From Rhizobacter sp. (GTDB lineage Bacteria; Pseudomonadota; Gammaproteobacteria; Burkholderiales; Burkholderiaceae_C), in NCBI GenBank assembly GCA_025360945.1, contig JANYBE010000228.1, forward strand, positions 1 through 18,376: DNA of 18,376 nt. Direction: 5' to 3'. The translations under genes were made by a program, and so were the position numbers. Each line of letters starts with the position of its first letter. Position 1 is the first letter of the stretch. This document shows, piece after piece, positions 1-7,762 of the stretch. The notes beneath the pieces were generated by a model. The model was not told where the DNA came from. It saw nothing but the letters and a program-made list of their open reading frames with translations, and searched no databases.

Positions 1-188
1 CCGGTCGCCTTGTGCACCTGCAGAACCTTGATTCCGGTCTGCATCAGGAATTCCTTGGCGGCGAGCTCGCACCAGCCCTGGTCAGTCGAGCACAGCGCGG
101 TGAGCTGCTGGCCCTGCGCCGAGGCCGATGTTGTGAACGCCGCGAGACCGAGCAGGGCCAAGGCGCGCGCCCCATGAAACCAAGTCAT
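1..188 (-). CDS. ABC transporter periplasmic solute-binding protein, iron-type (N-terminal fragment)
   Basis: Only the first 62 codons are in the window; the gene continues past the left edge. The start at 188 has an AGGGGAG ribosome site about 10 bases upstream. The first ~24 residues form a signal peptide (hydrophobic run ALALLGLAAF, then SASA just before QGQQ). The mature start, LTALCSTDQGWCELAAKEF, resembles the first beta-strand and helix of family-1 extracellular solute-binding proteins of the Fe(III)/AfuA class, with cysteines at 33 and 40. Such proteins carry iron, or in some members phosphonates or polyamines, to an inner-membrane ABC permease. The permease and ATPase genes would be expected to the left, outside the window. 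Substrate cannot be assigned from so little sequence. Confidence 0.72.
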   Translation of the reverse strand, partial: MTWFHGARALALLGLAAFTTSASAQGQQLTALCSTDQGWCELAAKEFLMQTGIKVLQVHKAT

Positions 189-360
189 CGTCAAGCTGCT
201 CCCCTTTGCTACTCGCTCGTGCCTATCACTTCACCGAAGCCTGCTCCGATCCGCAGCGGCCGCTGCCGGCACGAAGATACGCAACCGGTAAATATTTCAA
301 AGGGGCTTTACCCTTGCCCGGCAATGACCCGATCCGATCGGACGAGGCATACTTTCGGCG
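189..360. promoter_or_regulatory. divergent intergenic region between solute-binding protein and acyl-CoA ligase genes
   Basis: These 172 bases separate two divergent genes and must hold both promoters. An AT-richer patch at about 288-300 (GGTAAATATTTCAA) is the most promoter-like part. GGTAAA at 287-292 is mirrored by TTTACC at 307-312. A 10-base palindrome TCCGATCGGA lies at 333-342, just upstream of the ligase start. No consensus -35/-10 pair is convincing. Confidence 0.3.
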
Positions 361-1935
361 ATGAACCCCCGACTTGCCGCACCGGCCGACCCGGCCTATC
401 AGATCATCCCCGCGCTAGTGCGTGAACATGCGCGTGCCCGACCCTTGCACGCCGCGCTGGTGCAAAACGCTACGACGTTCAGCTACGCCGCGCTCGACGC
501 CTTGATGGACCGCGTCGCCGCCTCGCTGCAACGCGACGGCCTGCGCGCCGGCGACGTGATCGCAATCTGCGCGCAGGCGTCGCCGCTCTACGCCGCGGTG
601 TTTCTCGGTGCGTTGCGCGCCGGCGTCACGGTCGCGCCGCTCGCACCCTCGGTCACGCCCGAGAGCTTTGCCGGCATGCTGGACGATGCCGCTGCGCGCT
701 GGCTGTTCGTCGACGTCGCCGCCCTCGATGCACTGGGCGCGACGCCGCACGATCGGTGCATCGCGCTCGATGCCGCCGCACCGGGCACGCTGCTCGATCG
801 CTGGCTGCTGCCGGATGGCGCCGCGCCCGTGCCCGTCGACGTCCCGCCCGAAGCGCCGTTCAACATCATCTATTCGTCCGGCACGACCGGCGCGCCCAAG
901 GGCATCGTGCAATCGCACGGCATGCGCTGGTCGCACGTCGCGCGCGGTGCGGGCTACGGCTACGCGCCCGAGGGTGTGACGGTGCTGGCCACGCCGCTGT
1001 ACTCGAACACGACGCTGGCCGTGTTCTTCCCTACCATCGCGTTCGGCGGCACGGTCGTGCTGATGGCCAGGTTCGATGCGGCGCAGTACCTTGCGCTCGC
1101 GCAGATGCGCCGCATGACGCACACGATGCTGGTGCCGGTGCAGTACCAGCGCATCATGGCGCTGCCGCAGTTCGACGCGCACGACCTTTCTTGCACACGG
1201 GCCAAGTTCTGCACCAGCGCTCCCTTCAGCGCCGCGGTGAAGGCCGACGTGGTGAAGCGCTGGCCCGGTGCGCTGATCGAGTTCTACGGCATGACCGAGG
1301 GCGGCGGCACCTGCATCCTGCTCGCGCACGCGAACCCGACCAAGCTGCACACGGTGGGCCAGCCGGCGCAGGGGCACGACATTCGCTTGATCGACGACGC
1401 CGGTATCGAGCTCTCGGCAGACGCGATCTCGGCCGGCGGCACCGGTGAAGTCGTCGGTCACTCGCCCGGCATGATGAGCGGCTACCACGGCCAGCCTGCG
1501 AAGACGCGCGAGGCCGAGTGGTTCGACGCGAGCGGCAAGCGCTTCATCCGCACCGGCGATGTCGGCCGCTTCGATGCCGACGGCTTTCTGACGCTGATGG
1601 ACCGCAAGAAGGACATGGTCATCAGCGGCGGCTTCAACATCTACCCGAGCGACCTCGAGGCCGTTCTGCGCGGGCACCAAGCGGTGGTCGACGTGGCGGT
1701 AGTCGGCGTGCCCTCGGCGCAATGGGGCGAGACGCCGGTGGCGTTCGTCGTCAGGCGCGCGGGCTTCGGCAGCACCGAGGACGAGCTGAAGCAATGGCTG
1801 AACGCGCGCGTCGGTAAGACGCAGCGGCTCGCGGCGTTGCAGTTCATTTCCGAGCTGCCGCGCAGTGCGATCGGCAAGGTACTCAAGCGCGAACTTCGCG
1901 ACAGTTTCAAGGCGCCCGACGGCGCGTCTCTTTGA
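361..1935 (+). CDS. class I adenylate-forming acyl-CoA synthetase (AMP-dependent ligase)
   Basis: A 524-residue cytoplasmic enzyme expected to activate a carboxylic acid to its acyl-AMP and then its CoA thioester. All core motifs of the ANL superfamily are present: the phosphate-binding loop YSSGTTGAPKG (171-181), the adenine-binding motif EFYGMTEGG (307-315), RTGD (397-400), the hinge and following loop DRKKDMVISGGFNIYP (414-429), and the C-terminal catalytic lysine in GKVLKRE (Lys506). Length is normal for fatty-acyl, benzoate- or cyclohexane-carboxylate-type ligases; the motifs do not give chain length or ring preference. The ATG at 361 is used because the N-terminus aligns naturally with the family, although the ribosome site (GAGG about 11-14 bases upstream) is weak. 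The aldo/keto reductase follows after 16 bases, so the two are probably co-transcribed. Confidence 0.92.
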   Translation: MNPRLAAPADPAYQIIPALVREHARARPLHAALVQNATTFSYAALDALMDRVAASLQRDGLRAGDVIAICAQASPLYAAVFLGALRAGVTVAPLAPSVTPESFAGMLDDAAARWLFVDVAALDALGATPHDRCIALDAAAPGTLLDRWLLPDGAAPVPVDVPPEAPFNIIYSSGTTGAPKGIVQSHGMRWSHVARGAGYGYAPEGVTVLATPLYSNTTLAVFFPTIAFGGTVVLMARFDAAQYLALAQMRRMTHTMLVPVQYQRIMALPQFDAHDLSCTRAKFCTSAPFSAAVKADVVKRWPGALIEFYGMTEGGGTCILLAHANPTKLHTVGQPAQGHDIRLIDDAGIELSADAISAGGTGEVVGHSPGMMSGYHGQPAKTREAEWFDASGKRFIRTGDVGRFDADGFLTLMDRKKDMVISGGFNIYPSDLEAVLRGHQAVVDVAVVGVPSAQWGETPVAFVVRRAGFGSTEDELKQWLNARVGKTQRLAALQFISELPRSAIGKVLKRELRDSFKAPDGASL

Positions 1936-1951
1936 ACCCGGAGCAACCGAC

Positions 1952-2971
1952 ATGACATCCGCAACCTACGACTCGCTCGGCGCGAGCGGCCTGAAGGTCA
2001 GCAGGCTCTGGCTCGGCACGATGATGTTCGGCGACCAGACCGATAAGCTCGAAGCCGCGAACATCGTCGCCGCCACGCGCGACGCCGGCATCAACGCGAT
2101 CGACACCGCGAACGCCTACGCCAGCGGCGAGTCGGAGCGCATCACCGGCGGGCTGATCAAGGCCGACCGCGCGCGCTGGGTGCTCGCCACAAAGGTCGCG
2201 AACGCCATGGGAACGGGTCCAAACGAGCGCGGCCTGTCGCGACTGCACATTCTGAGCGCTGTCGATGCGAGCCTGCAGCGACTGGACACCGACTGGGTTG
2301 ATGTGCTGTACCTGCACCGCGAAGACGCAAGCACGCCGCTCGAAGAGACGCTGGCCGCGGTCTCGCACCTGATCGAACGCGGCAAGGTGCATCACTTCGG
2401 TCTGTCGAACTTTCGCGCCTGGCGCGTCGCGCGCGTGGCCGAGATGTGCCGCGCGATGGGCATCGCCCCGCCCATCGTCTGCCAGCCGCCGTACAACGCG
2501 ATGTCGCGCCAGATCGAGACCGAGCTGCTGCCCTGCTGCGCGCACTACGGCCTCGGCGCCGTCGTCTACAGCCCGCTCGCGCGCGGCGTCTTGAGCGGAA
2601 AGTACGCCACGGGCGCCACTCCGCCCGAAGGCTCGCGCGCCGCACGCAACGACCCACGCATCATGCAGACCGAGTTCCGCGCCGAGTCGCTCACGCTCGC
2701 CTCGCGCATGGCCGAACATGCGCGCAGTCGTGGCCTCACGCCGACGCAGCTCGCGCTCGGTTGGGTCTGGAACAACGCGCTCGTGAACGGGGTGATCGGT
2801 GGCCCGAAGACGCTCGCGCAATGGCAGGACTACCTCGGTGCCCTGAACACGCCGTTCGACGCCGAAGACGAGGCATTCATCAGCGCGCTAGTGTCGACTG
2901 GGCATGCATCGACGCCGGGCTACAACGACCCGCAGTACCCGGTCGTGGGGCGGGTGGCGCGCGTCGGCTAA
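1952..2971 (+). CDS. aldo/keto reductase
   Basis: A 339-residue NADPH-dependent oxidoreductase of the aldo/keto reductase superfamily (TIM barrel, cytoplasmic). The catalytic tetrad is visible: Asp51 and Tyr56 in AIDTANAY, Lys81 in LATK, and His122 in VLYLHRED. The later stretches FGLSNF, VYSPLARGVLSGKY and GVIGGPKT are typical of the group that includes YajO/YhdN-like and Kv-beta-related reductases. The start at 1952 is chosen over an in-frame ATG at 1865 because the upstream one lies inside the ligase gene, while 1952 follows a GGAG site and begins the conserved strand (LGASGLKVSRLWLGTMMFG). It lies just downstream of the acyl-CoA ligase. Its 3' end abuts the broken membrane-protein gene on the other strand. 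The physiological substrate is not evident. Confidence 0.92.
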   Translation: MTSATYDSLGASGLKVSRLWLGTMMFGDQTDKLEAANIVAATRDAGINAIDTANAYASGESERITGGLIKADRARWVLATKVANAMGTGPNERGLSRLHILSAVDASLQRLDTDWVDVLYLHREDASTPLEETLAAVSHLIERGKVHHFGLSNFRAWRVARVAEMCRAMGIAPPIVCQPPYNAMSRQIETELLPCCAHYGLGAVVYSPLARGVLSGKYATGATPPEGSRAARNDPRIMQTEFRAESLTLASRMAEHARSRGLTPTQLALGWVWNNALVNGVIGGPKTLAQWQDYLGALNTPFDAEDEAFISALVSTGHASTPGYNDPQYPVVGRVARVG

Positions 2972-2978
2972 GCAGTTC

Positions 2979-3140
2979 GCCGATGTTGAAGACCAGAACG
3001 CCGACAACCCGAATCCAGACTTCCGTCGTCGGCGGCATGCCTAACAGAGACAGAAGCAGGTTCGGCACGAAGACGAGGGCCGCACCCAGCAACAGCAGAT
3101 AGACGCCGAAGGCCTTGACGGTGAACGCTGCTCTCGACAT
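2979..3140 (-). pseudogene. truncated small membrane protein gene
   Basis: From the ATG at 3140, 54 codons encode a plausible inner-membrane protein: helix 1 at about residues 8-32 (VKAFGVYLLLLGAALVF), a loop, then the start of helix 2 (VWIRVVGVLVFNIG). After residue 54 the frame becomes arginine- and proline-rich and simply reads the antisense of the aldo/keto reductase tail until a stop at 2880. From memory, small Burkholderiales membrane proteins of this kind continue for about another 60-70 residues with further helices. The change of character falls within about 10 bases of the reductase stop codon at 2971, so I read this as a gene cut by a deletion or rearrangement. It could still yield a short 86-residue product. 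Confidence 0.55.
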
Positions 3141-3160
3141 GGCCGTGGTCCTTGAGAATC

Positions 3161-3177
3161 CTCACGCTTGACGTGAG
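3161..3177. promoter_or_regulatory. 17-bp inverted repeat, possible operator
   Basis: CTCACG and CGTGAG are perfect 6-base arms around CTTGA, about 20 bases upstream of the start of the truncated membrane-protein gene (3140), where a promoter would sit. It may be the operator of that gene. The regulator is unknown. Confidence 0.3.
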
Positions 3178-3256
3178 TGAATTGCGCCAGATCGGGCTGG
3201 CGCAGGCCGACTCGACGGCAGGCTCAGGCTCAGGGCCTGTCGTCATTTGACGCCCG

Positions 3257-3273
3257 GACCGTGACGAACGGTC
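3257..3273 (-). terminator. possible hairpin after the small hypothetical gene
   Basis: GACCGT and ACGGTC form a perfect 6-base stem with a 5-base loop, starting 5 bases after the stop codon at 3279. There is no following T-run on the minus strand, so it is at best a weak or Rho-assisted terminator. Confidence 0.25.
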
Positions 3274-3278
3274 GCCGC

Positions 3279-3464
3279 TCAGGAGCTGACAGGCTTGAAG
3301 TAGCGCGCTTCGAGGAGTTTGGCGTTGGTCAGCCGCAGCGTGACGAGCACGCGTTCGAGCAGCGTCAGAGGCTTGATGCTGCCGTCGGGCAGGGTCAACA
3401 CGGGACCGAGGATAGGCTCGTCATCGATCCTGGACTCTTGGTACTGCCGCACTGCTTCAGTCAT
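3279..3464 (-). CDS. small hypothetical protein (61 residues)
   Basis: I do not recognise a family. The predicted protein begins MTEAVRQYQESRIDDEPILG and ends LLEARYFKPVSS. It has an acidic N-terminal third, a GPVLTLPDGSIKPLTLLERV centre and a likely amphipathic C-terminal helix; there is no signal peptide or membrane helix. The start at 3464 is preferred over one 10 codons upstream because AGGAG lies 6 bases before it on the minus strand. The good ribosome site, an upstream promoter-like sequence and natural amino-acid composition make it likely to be a real gene. It stands alone between the truncated membrane gene and the TRAP operon. Confidence 0.6.
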   Translation of the reverse strand: MTEAVRQYQESRIDDEPILGPVLTLPDGSIKPLTLLERVLVTLRLTNAKLLEARYFKPVSS

Positions 3465-3514
3465 GTTCGTCTCCTGGCTGTAATTTGCGCCCACCGGCCG
3501 CTACTCGGATTAGA

Positions 3515-3543
3515 TATGTAACGAGCTGTATTTTAGGGTTCAA
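3515..3543 (-). promoter_or_regulatory. candidate sigma-70 promoter for the small hypothetical gene
   Basis: On the minus strand TTGAAC (3538-3543) is followed after exactly 17 bases by TACATA (3515-3520), in a locally AT-rich stretch about 50 bases upstream of the start at 3464. The rest of the 169-base gap between this gene's start and dctM (3465-3633) shows no gene and no clear terminator. Confidence 0.42.
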
Positions 3544-3633
3544 TTTCCGCGAAGAGAAGAGAATTGTCACGCCGCCTCGTGCTGGGAAACCCGGCTGCGG
3601 ATCTATTGCGACGGTCGGTTCGGGTGCGGCCGG

Positions 3634-4992
3634 CTAGCGAATTGCCGGGACGCCCATCACCGCATCCGGGAGCAGCGTCGCGATGCCGGGCAGGATGCAG
3701 ATCAGCAGCACCGCGAACAGCATCAGCGCGACAAAGGGCAGCACGCCCCAGATGATGTCGGCAAGCGCAATGTCGGGCGCGATGTTCTTGATGACGAACA
3801 GGTTCAGCCCGACCGGCGGGTGAATCAGGCCCGTCTCCATCACGATCGTCATTAGCACGCCGAACCAGATCAGGTCGAAGCCGGCCTCCTTCAGCGGCGG
3901 CAGGATGATCGGCGCGGTCATCAGAATGATGCTGACGGGCGGCAGGAAAAAGCCGAGCACGATCACCATCAGCAGCACGGCGAGCAGCAAGACCCACTTC
4001 GACAGCTGCATGCCGACGATCGCCTGCGCTGCCGATTGGCTGATGTGCAGATAGCTCATCACATACGAGAACAGCAGTGACATGCCGATGATGAACATCA
4101 GCATCGTCGACTCCTTCAAGGTTGCGCTCAGGATCGGCGCGACGTCGCGCGGACGCCAGACGCCGTAGATGAGCGCAATCAGCAACAGCGCGAGCACGGC
4201 GCCGAGACCGGCCGTTTCGGACGGCGTCGCAAAGCCGCCGTACAGCGCCACCATCACGCCGATCAGCAGCAAAACGAAGGGCACGACGCGCGGTAGCATC
4301 TCGAACTTCTGGCGCGTCGTGAAGTTCTCGTCATCGAGCAGCGGCGACTTTGCACCACCGCACTCGAACACCGCACGCGCACGACCGAATTCCCGCCGGT
4401 AGTTCCAGGCGGCGTAGGCCGCAAACAGCGCAACCAGCAGCAAGCCCGGCCCGACGCCGGCGAGGAACAGCCGGCCCAGCGACTGTTCGGCTGCGACCGC
4501 ATATAGGATCATCGTCACCGACGGGGGCAGCAAAATGCCCAGCGTGCCGCCGGCGGCGATGATGCCGGCAGCGAAGCCGGGCGAGTAGCCGCGGCGGCGC
4601 ATCTCGGGGATGCCGGCGCTGCCGATCGCCGAACACGTTGCCGGGCTCGAGCCGGCCATCGCCGCGAACAGCGCACACGCGAACACGTTCGCGATGCCCA
4701 GGCCACCGGGCACACGCCCGAGCCACACGTGCATCGCCGCGTACAAGTCTTGCCCGGCTCGGGATCGGCCGATCGCCGCTCCCTTCAGGATAAACAACGG
4801 GATCGACAGCAGCGTGATGCTGGCCATCTCTTCGTAGACGTTCTGCGTGACCGTGTTGAGCGACGACGCGGGCATGAACAGGACCATGAATAGCATAGCC
4901 ACGCCGCCGAGCGCAAACGAGATCGGCGCGCCGGAGAACATGAAGATCAGCGTCACCGCGCCGAACAGCAGGCCCAGTGAGAGCATGCTCAT
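3634..4992 (-). CDS. dctM: TRAP transporter large permease, DctM subunit
   Basis: A 452-residue integral inner-membrane protein that forms the ion-coupled channel of a tripartite ATP-independent periplasmic (TRAP) carboxylate transporter. It is almost wholly hydrophobic helices and carries family landmarks: IPLFILKGAAIG (64-75), AAMAGSSPATCSAIGSAG (110-127) and AGGTLGILLPPSVTMILYAV (147-166). A polar loop at about 200-232 separates the two halves. The start at 4992 (MSMLSLGLLFGAVTL) is chosen because its ATG overlaps the dctQ stop codon (ATGA); a longer frame exists upstream but lies in dctQ. It is the last gene of the dehydrogenase-dctP-dctQ-dctM run. The substrate is set mainly by DctP. Confidence 0.95.
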   Translation of the reverse strand: MSMLSLGLLFGAVTLIFMFSGAPISFALGGVAMLFMVLFMPASSLNTVTQNVYEEMASITLLSIPLFILKGAAIGRSRAGQDLYAAMHVWLGRVPGGLGIANVFACALFAAMAGSSPATCSAIGSAGIPEMRRRGYSPGFAAGIIAAGGTLGILLPPSVTMILYAVAAEQSLGRLFLAGVGPGLLLVALFAAYAAWNYRREFGRARAVFECGGAKSPLLDDENFTTRQKFEMLPRVVPFVLLLIGVMVALYGGFATPSETAGLGAVLALLLIALIYGVWRPRDVAPILSATLKESTMLMFIIGMSLLFSYVMSYLHISQSAAQAIVGMQLSKWVLLLAVLLMVIVLGFFLPPVSIILMTAPIILPPLKEAGFDLIWFGVLMTIVMETGLIHPPVGLNLFVIKNIAPDIALADIIWGVLPFVALMLFAVLLICILPGIATLLPDAVMGVPAIR

Positions 4993-5552
4993 TGGACCGC
5001 TTTCTTCGTCAATCCGTTCAGGCGCGCGGCGAGCTGGATCAAGAGCTGCAAGGCCAGCAGCGTCATGCCGGCTGCCATGAAGCCGTATGGAATGGCCAGC
5101 GGCGGCGCCCACGACGACGAAGTAGTCTGCTTGTCGACCCAGGCCTCATGAAAGAGCGTCCACGACTTCCAGGCGAAGAAGGCGCAAAACAGCGTGCACA
5201 TCAGGTCGACCCCAATCAGCCGCCAACGGTCGAGCGAGCGCGGCAGCCAGCCGGCGATCGCCTCGATGCCCACGTGCCCGCGCAACGACTGCACGAACGC
5301 GCCACACAGAAAGGTCGCACCGACGAGGCAGAAGACGGCCGCCTCGTCCTGCCAGTCGGTCGAGGCTTTTGTCAGGTAGCGCGAGACGACGCTGTAGGTC
5401 AGCACCAGCGAGGCTGCAAGCAGCGCCAGCATCCCCAGCACGACCATCGCCGCGTTGACGCGCTGGATCGCGCGTGCCAGTGGCCGCAGCCATGCCGGCG
5501 TGTCCGGGTCGATGCTTGCTCGTTGCCTCGGCGCCTCAGGTGCGGTGCTCAC
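4989..5552 (-). CDS. dctQ: TRAP transporter small permease, DctQ subunit
   Basis: A 187-residue membrane protein with four predicted helices at about 35-55, 71-90, 112-130 and 153-175, the standard DctQ layout. The family sequence VVSRYL follows helix 1, and a polar EA pair with R-G-H-V flanks helix 2. DctQ supports the large permease DctM in the inner membrane and docks the substrate-loaded binding protein. The start codon is GTG at 5552, overlapping the dctP stop (GTGA). At the other end the stop overlaps the dctM start (ATGA). Both overlaps point to translational coupling of the three subunits. Confidence 0.93.
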   Translation of the reverse strand: MSTAPEAPRQRASIDPDTPAWLRPLARAIQRVNAAMVVLGMLALLAASLVLTYSVVSRYLTKASTDWQDEAAVFCLVGATFLCGAFVQSLRGHVGIEAIAGWLPRSLDRWRLIGVDLMCTLFCAFFAWKSWTLFHEAWVDKQTTSSSWAPPLAIPYGFMAAGMTLLALQLLIQLAARLNGLTKKAVQ

Positions 5553-6568
5553 AACAGCTTTTGCGCCGCTTTAAGCAATGCTGCGCAGGACTCGCTCTTC
5601 TCGCCGAAGTCCTTCCACGCGGTCTCCATCGCAATGGTTTGCCACTTCTTCAGCGTCGGCTCGTCGATGTCGTAGAGCTTCGCACCGGCCTTGGCGTAGA
5701 CCTCCGCGGCATACTTGTCGTCGACGCGTGCGGCATCGCGGCCGAAGGCCTCGAGCTCGGCACCGACGGCCATCACCACGTCCTGCTGCACCTTGGGCAG
5801 TGCGGCGAACACGCTCTTCGAGATCATCAACGGCTCGAGCATGAACCAATAGGTCTTGTTGCGCCCGGTCGTCAGGTGCTTGGCGATCTCCTCAAGCTTG
5901 AACGAGATGAAGCTGGTGCTCGAGGTCATCGCCGCGTCCATCGCGCCGGTCTGCATGGCGGCGTAGATCTCGTTCGACGGCAGCGAGATCACCGAGGCAC
6001 CGGCTCGCTTGAGCATGCGGTCCATCTCGGCGCTGCCGCCGCGCACCTTCAGGCCCTTCGCATCGTCGGGCGCGACCAGTTGCCGACCGCGGCTGGCCAC
6101 GCCACCCGCTTGCCATATCCAGCTGACGATGATCACGCCCTTTTCGTCGAGCACCTTGGACAGCAGCTTGCCGACCTCGGCGGTCTTGAACATTGCACCC
6201 TGTTCGTAGCTCGGCACCAGCGCCGGCATCAGACCGATGTTGGTCTCGGCCACTTCGCCCCCGGCATACGACAGCGGCACCAGACTCATATCGAGCGCAC
6301 CCTTGCGCATCGCCGAGAACTGGGCGTTGGTCTTCATCAGCGACGAACCCGGATAGACCGAGCACTTCAGCGCGCCGGCGCTGCGCTTGTCGACCTCGGC
6401 TGCGAAGCGACGACACAGGCGGTCGCGAAAATCGCCTTCGGTCAACGTGCCACTGGGGAACTGGTGCGAGATCTTCAACTCGGCCGCAGCGAAGGCCGGC
6501 ATGGTCACCAGGCCTGGAATCGTGCTTGCGCCTGCGGCCTGGATGATGCTGCGTCGGGTCAAGGTCAT
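5549..6568 (-). CDS. dctP: TRAP transporter periplasmic solute-binding protein, DctP
   Basis: A 339-residue periplasmic binding protein of the DctP family. It starts with a signal peptide bearing twin arginines (TRRSIIQAAG) and a likely cut near AFAAA (about residue 29), so export may be by the TAT route. The mature protein has the expected layout, including GLKVRGG with Arg176, the position that in characterised DctP proteins salt-bridges the ligand carboxylate, and SLPSNEIYAAMQTGAMDAA. The ATG at 6568 has AGGAGA at good spacing. The gene lies 60 bases downstream of the tartrate/malate-type dehydrogenase gene on the same strand, suggesting a hydroxy-dicarboxylate ligand; this is inference from context. 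Confidence 0.93.
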   Translation of the reverse strand: MTLTRRSIIQAAGASTIPGLVTMPAFAAAELKISHQFPSGTLTEGDFRDRLCRRFAAEVDKRSAGALKCSVYPGSSLMKTNAQFSAMRKGALDMSLVPLSYAGGEVAETNIGLMPALVPSYEQGAMFKTAEVGKLLSKVLDEKGVIIVSWIWQAGGVASRGRQLVAPDDAKGLKVRGGSAEMDRMLKRAGASVISLPSNEIYAAMQTGAMDAAMTSSTSFISFKLEEIAKHLTTGRNKTYWFMLEPLMISKSVFAALPKVQQDVVMAVGAELEAFGRDAARVDDKYAAEVYAKAGAKLYDIDEPTLKKWQTIAMETAWKDFGEKSESCAALLKAAQKLL

Positions 6569-6628
6569 CGATGTCTCCTAGCTTCTTGCGCGCGATGATA
6601 GAAGCGGCGGCGCGGCGCTCCATCCGGT

Positions 6629-7717
6629 TCAGCCCGCGGTCACGAGCGCGGCGATCGCCGCGCCCAGCTCCTGCGTCGACGCGTGGCCGCCGAGGTCAGG
6701 CGTGCGCGGGCCTTGCGCCAGCACGGTCTCGATCGCGTGGATGATCGCGTCGTGCGCAGCGCGCTCGCCAAGAAATTCGAGCATGAGCGCCGCCGACCAG
6801 ATCATCGCCACCGGGTTCGCGATGTTGCGGCCGAAGATGTCCGGCGCCGAACCGTGCACCGGCTCGAACAGCGACGGGAAACCGCGCTCCGGGTTCAGGT
6901 TGGCCGACGGCGCGAGGCCGATCGTGCCCGTGCACGCTGGGCCGAGATCGGACAGGATGTCGCCGAACAGGTTGCTTGCCACGACCACGTCAAAGCGCGT
7001 CGGCTGCAGTACGAAGCGCGCGCTGAGGATATCGATGTGCTGCTTGTCGACGGTGACCTGTGGATAGTTCTCGGCACACGCGTCGGCGCGCGAGTCCCAC
7101 CATGGCATGCTGATCGCGATGCCGTTGGATTTGGTTGCGACCGTGAGGTGCTTGCGGGGACGCGACTGCGCGAGCTCGAACGCGTAGCGCAGCACGCGGT
7201 CGGTGCCAAAGCGCGAGAACACTGCCTCCTGGATCACGATCTCGCGTTCGGTCCCGGGGTACATCGTGCCGCCGAGGTTGGTGTACTCGCCTTCGGTGTT
7301 CTCGCGCACGATGAAGAAGTCGATGTCGCCGGCCTTGCGCGGCTTGCCATTCATGTCCACGAGTGGCGACGACACGCCCTCGAACAGCCGCACCGGGCGC
7401 AGATTGATGTACTGGTCGAACTCGCGCCGGAACTTCAAGAGCGAGCCCCAAAGCGAGACGTGATCGGGCACGGTCTCAGGCCAACCGATGGCGCCGAAAA
7501 GCAGCGCATCCTGGCCTTGCAACTGCGCCTTCCAGTCCTCAGGCATCATCTTGCCGGTCTGCGCAAAGTAGTCGCAGCTCGCCCAGGCGATGGGCGTAAG
7601 TTCGAGCCCGATGTCGAAGCGTTGCGCCGCAGCGTGTAGCACACGCACGCCCTCGGGCATCACTTCCTTGCCGATCCCGTCACCCGGGATCACGGCGATC
7701 CTATGGGTCTTAGCCAT
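6629..7717 (-). CDS. ttuC: tartrate dehydrogenase / D-malate dehydrogenase-like beta-decarboxylating enzyme
   Basis: A 362-residue cytoplasmic NAD-dependent enzyme of the isocitrate/isopropylmalate dehydrogenase superfamily. It is closest in feel to tartrate dehydrogenase (TtuC/YeaU, DmlA), which oxidises tartrate and decarboxylates D-malate. Visible features are the N-terminal IPGDGIGKEV (10-19), the substrate arginine region FRREFDQYINLRPVR (96-110), VRENTEGEYTNLGG (137-150) with Arg138 and Tyr145, ATKSN with Lys196, metal ligands Asp229 and the GDILSD pair (253, 257), and EPVHGSAPDIFG (285-296). The WASCDYFAQTGKMMPEDW stretch at 45-62 is typical of tartrate/malate members, not LeuB. A strong AGGAGGG ribosome site precedes the ATG. 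The TRAP genes downstream suggest uptake and oxidation of the same acid. The exact substrate (tartrate, D-malate or a 3-substituted malate) is not decided by sequence. Confidence 0.85.
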   Translation of the reverse strand: MAKTHRIAVIPGDGIGKEVMPEGVRVLHAAAQRFDIGLELTPIAWASCDYFAQTGKMMPEDWKAQLQGQDALLFGAIGWPETVPDHVSLWGSLLKFRREFDQYINLRPVRLFEGVSSPLVDMNGKPRKAGDIDFFIVRENTEGEYTNLGGTMYPGTEREIVIQEAVFSRFGTDRVLRYAFELAQSRPRKHLTVATKSNGIAISMPWWDSRADACAENYPQVTVDKQHIDILSARFVLQPTRFDVVVASNLFGDILSDLGPACTGTIGLAPSANLNPERGFPSLFEPVHGSAPDIFGRNIANPVAMIWSAALMLEFLGERAAHDAIIHAIETVLAQGPRTPDLGGHASTQELGAAIAALVTAG

Positions 7718-7762
7718 GTTGCCCTCCTGCTGAAAAGCGAGGAGGTCATCGTACCCGCCAGA

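Noticed and set aside
333..342. Palindrome TCCGATCGGA upstream of the acyl-CoA ligase as an operator
   Set aside because: Ten-base GC-rich palindromes are common by chance in this DNA and no second copy is nearby.
415..1953. A 512-codon open frame on the minus strand opposite the acyl-CoA ligase
   Set aside because: Arginine/histidine-rich composition with no family motif, lying exactly opposite a gene with every ANL motif. It is a by-product of high GC content.
3216..3240. CAGGCT/CAGGCT/CAGGGC short tandem repeat
   Set aside because: Only two exact units and a degenerate third; too short to mean more than local slippage.
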